Origin: an uncultured Moraxella sp.
GTDB taxonomy: Bacteria; Pseudomonadota; Gammaproteobacteria; Pseudomonadales; Moraxellaceae
Direction of reading: 5' to 3'
NCBI GenBank assembly: GCA_937975585.1
Contig: CALJUC010000010.1
Coordinates: 1 to 27,159, forward strand
DNA length: 27,159 nt
The notes under the pieces were generated by a model, which made no database searches, had not been told where the DNA came from, and was given only the letters and a program-made list of their open reading frames with translations. Each line of letters opens with the position of its first letter. Positions within the stretch are counted from its first letter, which is position 1. Made by a program: the position numbers and the translations under genes. Shown here piece by piece: positions 16,012 through 23,286 of this stretch.

Positions 16012-16413
16012 ATGCCAACCTACAATCATGTTGAACAAAGTGCCAAGCGCATTTACGACAAATCTGAACAGTTATCTATCAATGTACCTAAAGTAATCGA
16101 GCGACGTATCGCGATGATTGCCACCCAAAATCCGCTAAACAATGCCAAAGAAATGCAAGAAATGGAACGTATGGTTACTGAGAAGCAAATGGCGTTTTTA
16201 GAATCTTGGCAAAGCATGATGACGCAATCTGTCTTGGCACAACAACATATTGGACAAATGCTTTTTACTAACTGGGTAAAAATGGCATTTTGCCAACCTG
16301 TGTCGTTTGAACACTTGTTTTACCAAATCAACAATGAAACGCTAAAAATCTTAGAGCAAGGGATGAAACCGATTACCCGTCGTGTGACTGCCAATGTTCA
16401 ACGTTTGACCTAA
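16012..16413 (+). CDS. Small phasin-like protein
   Basis: A 133-residue protein predicted to be almost wholly helical, without a signal peptide or membrane span. Its centre (NAKEMQEMERMVTEKQMAFLESW, given here as 50-72) has a heptad-like pattern. Overall size and composition resemble the short phasins that coat polyhydroxyalkanoate granules, but no diagnostic motif can be pointed to and no polyhydroxyalkanoate synthesis gene is nearby. Treat the label as a guess. The gene is complete, with AGAGG 9-10 bases before the ATG, and a perfect 15-bp terminator follows. It appears monocistronic. Confidence 0.7.
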   Translation: MPTYNHVEQSAKRIYDKSEQLSINVPKVIERRIAMIATQNPLNNAKEMQEMERMVTEKQMAFLESWQSMMTQSVLAQQHIGQMLFTNWVKMAFCQPVSFEHLFYQINNETLKILEQGMKPITRRVTANVQRLT

Positions 16414-16453
16414 TCATCCATCTTGCACTGATTTACGTTATCGATAAGTCAGT

Positions 16454-16488
16454 ATGATAAAGCCCAAGTTTATCTTGGGCTTTATCAT
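16454..16488 (+). terminator. Intrinsic terminator of the phasin-like gene
   Basis: A perfect 15-bp stem, ATGATAAAGCCCAAG (16454-16468) with its complement at 16474-16488, and a TTTAT loop. T-rich bases lie in the 3' arm. Confidence 0.8.
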
Positions 16489-16521
16489 GGCTATATTCAT
16501 ATGTTTGGATACTGGCATTTA

Positions 16522-16550
16522 TTGCAGTTTGCGCTAGGCTTACCTATAAT
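16522..16550 (+). promoter_or_regulatory. Sigma-70 promoter of tRNA-Arg
   Basis: TTGCAG (16522-16527) and TATAAT (16545-16550) are spaced by exactly 17 bp. The tRNA begins 11 bases after the -10 box. Confidence 0.75.
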
Positions 16551-16561
16551 AAAATTCTTAC

Positions 16562-16634
16562 GCGCTTATAGCTCAACAGGATAGAGCAGTTGCCTCCTAA
16601 GCGACCGATTTGGGTTCGAGTCCCGATAAGCGCA
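16562..16634 (+). tRNA. tRNA-Arg (anticodon CCT)
   Basis: A complete cloverleaf: acceptor GCGCTTA with TAAGCGC, then A as the discriminator base. The anticodon stem is GTTGC with GCGAC (one G-T pair) around the loop CTCCTAA, which puts anticodon CCT at 16596-16598. The T arm has the GGTTCGAGTCC core. It reads AGG codons. The 3' CCA is not encoded. Isolated gene between a terminator and dnaE. Confidence 0.95.
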
Positions 16635-16807
16635 CTTTTTATATTCAAGTTATTAATAATAATAAGTTTTTATGAAAAACCCATGGTTTGCAATACCCTT
16701 ACTTGTGAACTCGCCCGCCTATCCCAAGTTATAGTATAATGGCGTTTTAAAACACCTCTTCTTTTTTCCCCTCGTATTATCCATCATAGTCAGTCAAAAG
16801 GTCGCGC

Positions 16808-19800
16808 ATGGCATTTGTACATCTCGGTATTCACAGTGAATTTTCGATCACCGATTCGATTGTCCGTATTAAAGGACTGGTCAAAGCCGCTAGCAGTGAC
16901 CACCAAATCGCCCTTGCTTTGACGGACTTGTCCAATCTATATGCCACGGTCAAGTTTTACCGTGCTTGTTTGGATGCGGGTATCAAGCCGATTATCGGCT
17001 CTGAAGTGTATTTGGAAAACGACCATACCACGGTGACCTTGCTCGCCAGCAACCAACAAGGCTATAAGAATCTGACCAATATCGTGTCATTGGGCTTTAC
17101 CGATGGTCAGGTGCTCGGCAAGCCAATTATTCAGCGAGATTGGATTTTTGAGCGTTCTGAGGGCGTGATTGTCCTTTTTACGGAAAAATCGGACGTTGGC
17201 CAAGCTATGCTATCAAGCCATACTGAAAAAGCCGATGCCTTATTGGCCGAATGGCAAGCGGTCTTTGGTGATAGAGTGTATTTGGCTGTCAAGCGCACCC
17301 AACGCCCCAATGAAGACCGTTTTATTGAGCAAGCGATTCGTCTATCAAATGCCTATCAAATTCCGATGATTGCGCATAATGACGTGCGCTTTTTGACCCA
17401 AGATGATTTTGAAGCGCATGAAGCGCGTGTGTGTATTGCCTCGTCACATGTACTGGGTGACCCCAATCGCCCACGCGATTACTCGCCTGAGCAGTATCTC
17501 AAGACCCAAGCACAGATGACTGAACTGTTTAGCGATATCCCGGCGGCCATTGATAACACCATCGACTTGGCCAAACGCTGCAACGTTACTTTGACCTTGG
17601 GCATCAACGTATTGCCTGAATTCCCCATTCCTGAAGGTGATACTATCGAGACGTTTTTCCGCCGTACGTCGCAAGATGGCTTAGAAAAACGCCTTGAAAA
17701 GCTATACCCACCGGCACAGCGTGGTGATGATTGGGCAGAAGTACGTAAGCCCTATGATGAGCGCTTAGAGTTTGAAATCAACACCATCTTAAGCATGGGC
17801 TTCCCCGGATATTTCTTAATTGTGATGGACTTTATCCGGTGGGCAAAAGCCAATGACGTGCCCGTTGGCCCAGGGCGCGGTTCGGGTGCGGGTTCATTGG
17901 TCGCGTACTCATTGAATATTACCGACCTTGACCCGTTAGAATATGATTTGTTGTTTGAACGCTTCTTAAACCCTGAACGTGTCTCCATGCCCGACTTTGA
18001 CGTCGACTTTTGTATCGAAGGGCGTGACCGCGTGATTGACTATGTGGCACAAAAATACGGCCGTGAAGCGGTATCGCAGATTATTACCTTTGGTACCATG
18101 GCCGCCAAAGCGGTGGTACGCGATGTCGCGCGGGTACAAGGCAAGTCGTACGGCTTGGCTGACCGTATTTCTAAGCTGATTCCAAAAACACCGGGCATGA
18201 CCTTGGCCGATGCGATTGAGCAAGAGCCACAGCTTAAGGACTTACTCAATAACCCAGATAACATGGACTATGAAGATGCCAACGAAATCTGGGAAATGGC
18301 AGTACGCCTTGAAGGTATCACGCGCGGTGTCGGTAAACACGCCGGGGGTGTCCTTATCGCACCGAACAAAATCACCGACTTTAGCGCGATTTATTGTGAT
18401 GAAGATGGTCACCGTGTTAGCCAGTTCGATAAAGATGACGTTGAAGCGGTAGGCTTGGTCAAGTTTGACTTTTTGGGGTTACGCAACCTGACAGTCATCA
18501 ATGCCGCGGTCAAAAACATTAATGAACGCCGAAAAAATGAAGGCAAAGAGCCGCTTGACCTTGAAACCTTGCCACTTGATGACAAACCTACTTATAGCTT
18601 ATTACAAAAAGCTTATACCACAGCCGTATTTCAGCTTGAAAGTACCGGTATGAAAAAATACCTCGCCAAACTAGAGCCCAGTAATATCGAAGACGTGATT
18701 GCCATGTGTGCGTTATATCGCCCAGGTCCACTCGATGCCGGTATGGTTGATATGTACATTGACCGTAAGCATGGGCGTGAAGAAGTCGTGTATGATCACG
18801 ACCGCCTTGAGCCGATTTTGGAAAACACGTATGGGGTTATTGTTTACCAAGAACAGGTCATGCAGATTTCGCAAGCGATGGCAGGTTATAGCTTGGGTGG
18901 CGCCGATATGCTACGCCGTGCCATGGGTAAGAAAAAACCCGAAGAAATGGCAAAACAGCGTACTATCTTTGTTGAAGGTGCGATTGGCCAAGGTATTGAT
19001 GAAAAACTTGCCGGCGGCGTCTTTGACTTAATGGAAAAATTCGCGGGTTACGGTTTTAACAAGTCGCACTCAGCCGCCTATGGTGTCCTTGCTTATCAAA
19101 CGGCTTATCTAAAACATTACTATCCGTCTGAGTTTATGGCGGCCGTTATCAGTTCTGATATGAATAACACCGACAGCGTGGTGTTTTTTATCAATGACTG
19201 CCGCGAAAACTTTAATCTTACGGTCGAAAACCCCTCGGTCAATTACTCAAATTGGGCATTTGTCCCCAAAGACAAATCAACCATCGTGTATGGATTGGGT
19301 GGCATCAAAGGTGTTGGCGAGGGCGCGGTCGAATCCATCGTTAGCGCGCGTCAAACCGGTGGTAATTTTACCGACTTGTATGACTTCTGCCGTCGTGTCG
19401 ATACCAAAAGAGTCAACAAGCGCACTCTAGAAGCCTTGGTACGTGCAGGCTGTTTTGATGACTTTGCCGCAAGTTTACGCCCTGACTTGCCAGCTGACCG
19501 CGCCTTTGACATTCGTGGCGCGCTGATGGCCGAGCTTCCCAAGGCGGTGCAAGCGGCAGAGCAAGAACGCCAAAATGACAATCTTGGCATGATAGATATG
19601 TTTGCCGAGATTGCCGACGTCACGGCGGCACCGCCCTTACCGACCACGCCGATTTGGAGCGATGCTGAGCGTTTAAAAGGCGAAAAAGACACGTTAGGAT
19701 TGTTCTTGACCGGACACCCGATTGACACATATCGCGACGAATTAAAGCGTTATACCAAAGCCACCCTCAGTAACTTAAGCGAAACCAAATTCCGAGAAAC

Positions 19801-20374
19801 CACCACCTTTGCCGGTCTGATTATGGATGTGGCTAACTTCGGTAACCGCGTGGTGATTAGCCTTGATGATGGTACGGGTCGTATTGAAGTTAGCTGTTAT
19901 GCGGAGCGTTTTGCCAGAGTCAAAGATAAGCTAAAACTTGAAACGGTGGTCGTCATTGAAGGCACGGTTCGCGAACGCGAGGGTCAGCTATATGGTGCGT
20001 TAACCGATGTTATGACCTTAACTGACGCGCGCAAACGTTGGCTCAAAAAAATCTCAGTCAAAATTTCTGGCAACGATATTACCTTGCTGCAACAACTGCA
20101 AAGTCTGTTGGTGAAGGCGGATAATTCGACTGTGCATTACCTGTCGCATCAACTAGGTAACCAAGTCGGTAACTCGATGGATTATGCGATGGATAGCATG
20201 GATACCGACAATGCCACACAACGCCTTGGTGTACCGCTTAACTTATCCGTGTATACCCAATACGCCAGTGCTGAGTTACAGATGCCCGCTCATTGGCAAA
20301 TTGTCCCTGATGATGAGACCTTTAACCAGTTAAAATCTTGGGTCGCGCCTGAGCATTTAACATTAGAGTTTTAG
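16808..20374 (+). CDS. dnaE: DNA polymerase III alpha subunit
   Basis: Replicative polymerase, 1188 residues, close to the family norm of about 1160. The PHP domain is at the N-terminus (FVHLGIHSEFSITDSIVR). The catalytic aspartates are Asp396 and Asp398 (MPDFDVDF) and Asp554 (KFDFLGLRNL). GRGSGAGSLVAYSL lies in the palm and RPGPLDAGMVDMY further on. MIDMF at 928-932 sits where the internal beta-clamp-binding motif is expected, though its first residue is not Gln. An OB fold (FAGLIMDVANFGNRVVISLD) follows, then a C-terminal domain that would bind tau. It carries no 3'-5' exonuclease domain, as normal for DnaE. It appears to be a single-gene unit behind the tRNA; TATAAT at 16735-16740 is a possible -10 box. 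Confidence 0.97.
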   Translation: MAFVHLGIHSEFSITDSIVRIKGLVKAASSDHQIALALTDLSNLYATVKFYRACLDAGIKPIIGSEVYLENDHTTVTLLASNQQGYKNLTNIVSLGFTDGQVLGKPIIQRDWIFERSEGVIVLFTEKSDVGQAMLSSHTEKADALLAEWQAVFGDRVYLAVKRTQRPNEDRFIEQAIRLSNAYQIPMIAHNDVRFLTQDDFEAHEARVCIASSHVLGDPNRPRDYSPEQYLKTQAQMTELFSDIPAAIDNTIDLAKRCNVTLTLGINVLPEFPIPEGDTIETFFRRTSQDGLEKRLEKLYPPAQRGDDWAEVRKPYDERLEFEINTILSMGFPGYFLIVMDFIRWAKANDVPVGPGRGSGAGSLVAYSLNITDLDPLEYDLLFERFLNPERVSMPDFDVDFCIEGRDRVIDYVAQKYGREAVSQIITFGTMAAKAVVRDVARVQGKSYGLADRISKLIPKTPGMTLADAIEQEPQLKDLLNNPDNMDYEDANEIWEMAVRLEGITRGVGKHAGGVLIAPNKITDFSAIYCDEDGHRVSQFDKDDVEAVGLVKFDFLGLRNLTVINAAVKNINERRKNEGKEPLDLETLPLDDKPTYSLLQKAYTTAVFQLESTGMKKYLAKLEPSNIEDVIAMCALYRPGPLDAGMVDMYIDRKHGREEVVYDHDRLEPILENTYGVIVYQEQVMQISQAMAGYSLGGADMLRRAMGKKKPEEMAKQRTIFVEGAIGQGIDEKLAGGVFDLMEKFAGYGFNKSHSAAYGVLAYQTAYLKHYYPSEFMAAVISSDMNNTDSVVFFINDCRENFNLTVENPSVNYSNWAFVPKDKSTIVYGLGGIKGVGEGAVESIVSARQTGGNFTDLYDFCRRVDTKRVNKRTLEALVRAGCFDDFAASLRPDLPADRAFDIRGALMAELPKAVQAAEQERQNDNLGMIDMFAEIADVTAAPPLPTTPIWSDAERLKGEKDTLGLFLTGHPIDTYRDELKRYTKATLSNLSETKFRETTTFAGLIMDVANFGNRVVISLDDGTGRIEVSCYAERFARVKDKLKLETVVVIEGTVREREGQLYGALTDVMTLTDARKRWLKKISVKISGNDITLLQQLQSLLVKADNSTVHYLSHQLGNQVGNSMDYAMDSMDTDNATQRLGVPLNLSVYTQYASAELQMPAHWQIVPDDETFNQLKSWVAPEHLTLEF

Positions 20375-20462
20375 CATCAATGGTACGCCTGATAAACAAA
20401 ACCTTATAATTTGTCAAAAGGCTAGTGTTGCTATGGGTTCACAGCGCTACACTATTTTGACT

Positions 20463-20492
20463 TTGGTAAATTGGATAGGACTCATGTATAAT
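20463..20492 (+). promoter_or_regulatory. Probable promoter of the Hpt gene
   Basis: TATAAT at 20487-20492 is a perfect -10 box. TTGGTA at 20463-20468 gives an 18-bp spacer. The Hpt start codon lies about 125 bp downstream. Confidence 0.45.
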
Positions 20493-20616
20493 CGCGGCAG
20501 ACCATCATCTGCCCAGTTTTAACGATTATTGTCAAATAAATTTAGTAAACTAAATCTTTATACAGCAACTGACGTCACAGCGATTTTGCCACTTGGTCAG
20601 TTTGGAGCAACGACCC

Positions 20617-20994
20617 ATGATATCTAACCAATCTATCAGCCAAATGTCAGCCAAGACAGGCCATTTACAGATTTCCCACTTTAATGAGTTGCGTGAATTG
20701 TTAGAAGAAGATTTTGTGGATTTGATTCATCTATATTTGAAAGACAGTGAATTACGTGTCCAAGAAATGCAAAATGCATTGACTGAGCAAAATAATCGCT
20801 TGGGTTATGAAGCCGCCCATACCCTAAAAGGTGCTAGCTCCAATCTAGGCGCGACAAATTTGACTGAGCTGTGCTATCAACTTCAAGAAGCTTGCCGCGA
20901 TAACCAAATTGAGCACCAACAAGTGTTAATTGAAGCAATAACCACTGAAAATCAGGCCGTCAATGCCGAAATCATGACCCTTATTTCTCAATAA
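20617..20994 (+). CDS. Stand-alone Hpt (histidine phosphotransfer) protein
   Basis: A 125-residue helical protein. AAHTLKGASSNLGA carries the phospho-accepting His68, and the following GA-rich helix and LCYQLQEACR complete the Hpt four-helix pattern. No kinase or receiver domain is attached, so it must relay phosphate between a hybrid kinase and a response regulator encoded elsewhere. The frame stays open to a TTG at 20593, but GGAG 9 bases before the ATG at 20617 decides the start. Neighbours (dnaE, trmJ) are unrelated and give no clue to the partner. Confidence 0.9.
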   Translation: MISNQSISQMSAKTGHLQISHFNELRELLEEDFVDLIHLYLKDSELRVQEMQNALTEQNNRLGYEAAHTLKGASSNLGATNLTELCYQLQEACRDNQIEHQQVLIEAITTENQAVNAEIMTLISQ

Positions 20995-21015
20995 ATCTGC
21001 GCTCATAGTCCCATA

Positions 21016-21056
21016 AATTCACATTAAGACAAGCTAACACTGTATTAAACTGAATT
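21016..21056. repeat. Dispersed palindromic repeat, copy B (41 bp, diverged)
   Basis: AATTCACATTAA (21016-21027) and TTAAACTGAATT (21045-21056) form the terminal inverted repeat. After GACAAG the interior differs from the other two copies and is shorter. It lies in the gap between the Hpt gene and trmJ, 38 bp before the trmJ start. Confidence 0.65.
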
Positions 21057-21094
21057 TAGAGAAGGATACATAAAAATTTTATCCACTAACGGTA

Positions 21095-21964
21095 ATGACG
21101 AACCCAATGCAAGCACAAACAATGTTAAGTGATTTTTTAGCCAATATCCGCGTGGTCATGGTCAATACAACCTTACCGGCCAATATTGGCTCAGCGGCAC
21201 GTGCGATGCACACCATGGGTTTATCAAACTTAATGGTGGTTGACCCAAAACGTCCTGTCGATGATGACGCCTATGCCCATGCGGCCGGCGCCACAGCGAT
21301 TTTGGATCAGGTAACTATCGTACCGACCTTGGCAGATGCAATTGGTGACTGTCACTGGGTACTGGCTGCTAGCAGTCGACAACGCCACTTGCCCAAGCCG
21401 GTATTAACGCCTCGTCAAGCGGCCAACTTGATGTTACAGCAGTTTATGCAACTGGGTGTTGCAGCCAATGCTTCAGAAACCAAAGACAACTTAGATACTA
21501 AACCAACTGTCAAACTCTCGATTGCATTGGTATTTGGGCGCGAAGATCGGGGATTAACCAATGAAGAATTACAGTTGGCTGATTATCATGTACAAATTCC
21601 GGCCAATCCGGACTATGGTGTTCTCAATGTCGCGGCGGCGGTTCAAGTCATCGCCAGTGTTTTTTATGAAGTGGCCAGTGAGCAATTAAGCCTCCAAGAA
21701 TCATCAGATAGTGCTGATTCATCCAATCTTCAACTTAATCTAACCTTACGTCAACAATGGGATAACCCACCCATTACCCAAGCCCAACACGCGCAACTTG
21801 AACAACGTCTACTGACGTTGCTTGCCAGCCATAACCTATACAATGCCGAACAATCCAAGCTGATGCCCGCCCGACTCAGTCGCTTACTTGGCCGGTTACA
21901 GCTTGATGAAAAAGAATATCAACTCTTACAAGCGCTGTTAGCTAAGTTGTTGGCCAAGTTATAA
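21095..21964 (+). CDS. trmJ: tRNA (cytidine/uridine-2'-O-)-methyltransferase TrmJ
   Basis: A 289-residue SPOUT-family methyltransferase. It methylates the 2'-OH at position 32 of tRNA using S-adenosylmethionine. The N-terminal VVMVNTTLPANIGSAARAM, then ALVFGREDRGLTNEEL and IPANPDYGVLNVAAAVQV, are the three family motifs that form the knotted cofactor site. The insert around residues 120-145 is longer than in E. coli. No Shine-Dalgarno sequence is visible within 12 bases of the ATG at 21095; AGAAGGA at about 21058-21064 is about 30 bases away, so the start could be Met5. In many gammaproteobacteria trmJ precedes iscR or cysE; here cysE is next, after a repeat. Confidence 0.92.
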   Translation: MTNPMQAQTMLSDFLANIRVVMVNTTLPANIGSAARAMHTMGLSNLMVVDPKRPVDDDAYAHAAGATAILDQVTIVPTLADAIGDCHWVLAASSRQRHLPKPVLTPRQAANLMLQQFMQLGVAANASETKDNLDTKPTVKLSIALVFGREDRGLTNEELQLADYHVQIPANPDYGVLNVAAAVQVIASVFYEVASEQLSLQESSDSADSSNLQLNLTLRQQWDNPPITQAQHAQLEQRLLTLLASHNLYNAEQSKLMPARLSRLLGRLQLDEKEYQLLQALLAKLLAKL

Positions 21965-22019
21965 GCCTATCACCCACCAAAAGCTTAAGCCAAACCCCAT
22001 TTTTTACGCAAGTGTAATC

Positions 22020-22101
22020 AATTCACTTTAAGACAAGGAAAGCGAGCGCGGATAGTACAACTAGTACAGCAAGCGAGCTTGACGAAGTATTAAAGTGAAT
22101 T
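22020..22101. repeat. Dispersed palindromic repeat, copy C (82 bp, full length)
   Basis: A perfect 12-bp terminal inverted repeat, AATTCACTTTAA (22020-22031) and TTAAAGTGAATT (22090-22101). The interior has two AAGCGAGC direct repeats (22040-22047 and 22071-22078) and a GTAC-AACTA-GTAC hairpin between them. No transposase gene is present, so it is a non-autonomous or REP-like element. It lies between trmJ and cysE. Confidence 0.85.
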
Positions 22102-22139
22102 TAAAAGACGATAATTTCTTACCCGTTACATTTCATGTT

Positions 22140-22157
22140 ATCATAATTCGTTATGAT
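22140..22157. promoter_or_regulatory. Palindrome upstream of cysE
   Basis: ATCATAA-TTCG-TTATGAT is a perfect 7-bp inverted repeat 72 bp before the cysE start. It could be a regulator site or a small hairpin; no regulator can be named. Confidence 0.4.
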
Positions 22158-22229
22158 TTATCGTACAGGTGCGTTGAATTGGCGCACTTTGACCATAATC
22201 AAATTGCAACACGATAATTAGGAAATAGT

Positions 22230-23210
22230 ATGGGGTCAATTATTCATCAATTTCGCCGAAAAGTTCAGACCTTTAGACACGAATTAAAAGAAGACATCCA
22301 AGCGGTCTTTGAACGGGATCCAGCCGCCCGTAATACTGCTGAGGTATTACTAACCTACCCGGGTCTGCACGCATTAATGCTGCATCGTGTGGCGCATGCC
22401 ATGTGGCAACATGAGCAAAAAGGCTTGGCGCGCTTTGTGTCATTTGGCAATCGCTTTTTAACCGGTATTGAAATCCACCCAGCCGCTAAGATTGGGCGTC
22501 GTTTCTTTATTGATCACGGTATGGGCGTGGTCATTGGCGAGACTGCCGAGATTGGTGATGATGTCACCTTGTATCATGGGGTAACACTCGGTGGTGTATC
22601 GCTCAATGAAGGCAAACGTCACCCAACCCTTGAAGATGGAGTGGTTGTCGGTGCGGGTGCTAAGGTGTTGGGCGGTTTTACCGTGGGTAAATACGCTAAA
22701 ATCGGCTCAAATGCGGTCGTGGTAAAAGAAGTACCGGCAGGTGCTACCATGGTCGGCAGTGCCGCACGTTTGATTCAAGATAAGGCCGAAATCACCCAAG
22801 AGCAAATCAATGAGTTAATCAAAATTGATGATAGTCTGAATCAATCATTGGCGAATGAATCACACGACACCTCATCGTCTACGGGTGCGTCTAATGCAGC
22901 CGACTCAGATGATACCGCAACACTTGCTTGCCCGGATGAGATACTATCTAATCCATCACATCGTCATCGTTCACCATTACCAACGACAGCCTTTCATCAA
23001 TATGGTATTGATCCGAACTCACAAGATCCGGTATCAGTGAGCTTTATGAAAATGTTAGCGCATATCCACCAGTGCGAAACGCGTATCGATACGTTACAAG
23101 ATGCGATTTGCAAACTTGATCCTGACTTTTGCAAAAAACATTATGCACCGCTTAAAATCAGTGACCTAGATGCGGTTGACCCACGTCTGTACCAACAATC
23201 AAAGGCTTAA
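22230..23210 (+). CDS. cysE: Serine O-acetyltransferase with long C-terminal extension
   Basis: Transfers acetyl from acetyl-CoA to serine, giving O-acetylserine for cysteine synthesis. The left-handed beta-helix is recognisable from about residue 80 to 185: IHPAAKIGRRFFIDHGMGVV, VTLYHGVTLGGVSL and GAGAKVLGGFTVGKYAKIGS. The His in FIDHGMGVVIGETAEI is the expected catalytic base. The protein has 326 residues against about 273 in E. coli, whereas the N-terminal helical domain is short. The surplus is a tail from about 205: a Ser/Thr/Asp/Ala-rich linker (about 206-250) and a C-terminal helical segment. The tail ends in SKA, not in the Ile that normally docks into CysK. AGGAAA precedes the ATG. 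Confidence 0.95.
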   Translation: MGSIIHQFRRKVQTFRHELKEDIQAVFERDPAARNTAEVLLTYPGLHALMLHRVAHAMWQHEQKGLARFVSFGNRFLTGIEIHPAAKIGRRFFIDHGMGVVIGETAEIGDDVTLYHGVTLGGVSLNEGKRHPTLEDGVVVGAGAKVLGGFTVGKYAKIGSNAVVVKEVPAGATMVGSAARLIQDKAEITQEQINELIKIDDSLNQSLANESHDTSSSTGASNAADSDDTATLACPDEILSNPSHRHRSPLPTTAFHQYGIDPNSQDPVSVSFMKMLAHIHQCETRIDTLQDAICKLDPDFCKKHYAPLKISDLDAVDPRLYQQSKA

Positions 23211-23221
23211 TCAAAAAAAAC

Positions 23222-23235
23222 AGCGTCCTAACGCT
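23222..23235 (-). terminator. Second terminator of ctpA
   Basis: A short AGCGT-TAGG-ACGCT hairpin on the minus strand followed by G and eight T's (23213-23220). It lies 37 bp beyond the ctpA stop codon, and backs up the hairpin at 23265-23286. Confidence 0.6.
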
Positions 23236-23264
23236 CAATCAACGCTATTTAATACCTACCAAAA

Positions 23265-23286
23265 GCACAGGTTAAAATGCCTGTGC
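23265..23286 (-). terminator. Hairpin enclosing the ctpA stop codon
   Basis: GCACAGG (23265-23271 on plus) pairs with CCTGTGC (23280-23286). The 8-base loop holds the TAA stop codon of ctpA, and TTTT follows on the minus strand. It looks like an intrinsic terminator merged with the end of the gene. Confidence 0.5.

Noticed and set aside
20457..20492. TTGACT (20457-20462) with TATAAT (20487-20492) as a promoter
   Set aside because: The spacer is 24 bp, too long for sigma-70. The weaker TTGGTA at 18 bp was listed instead.
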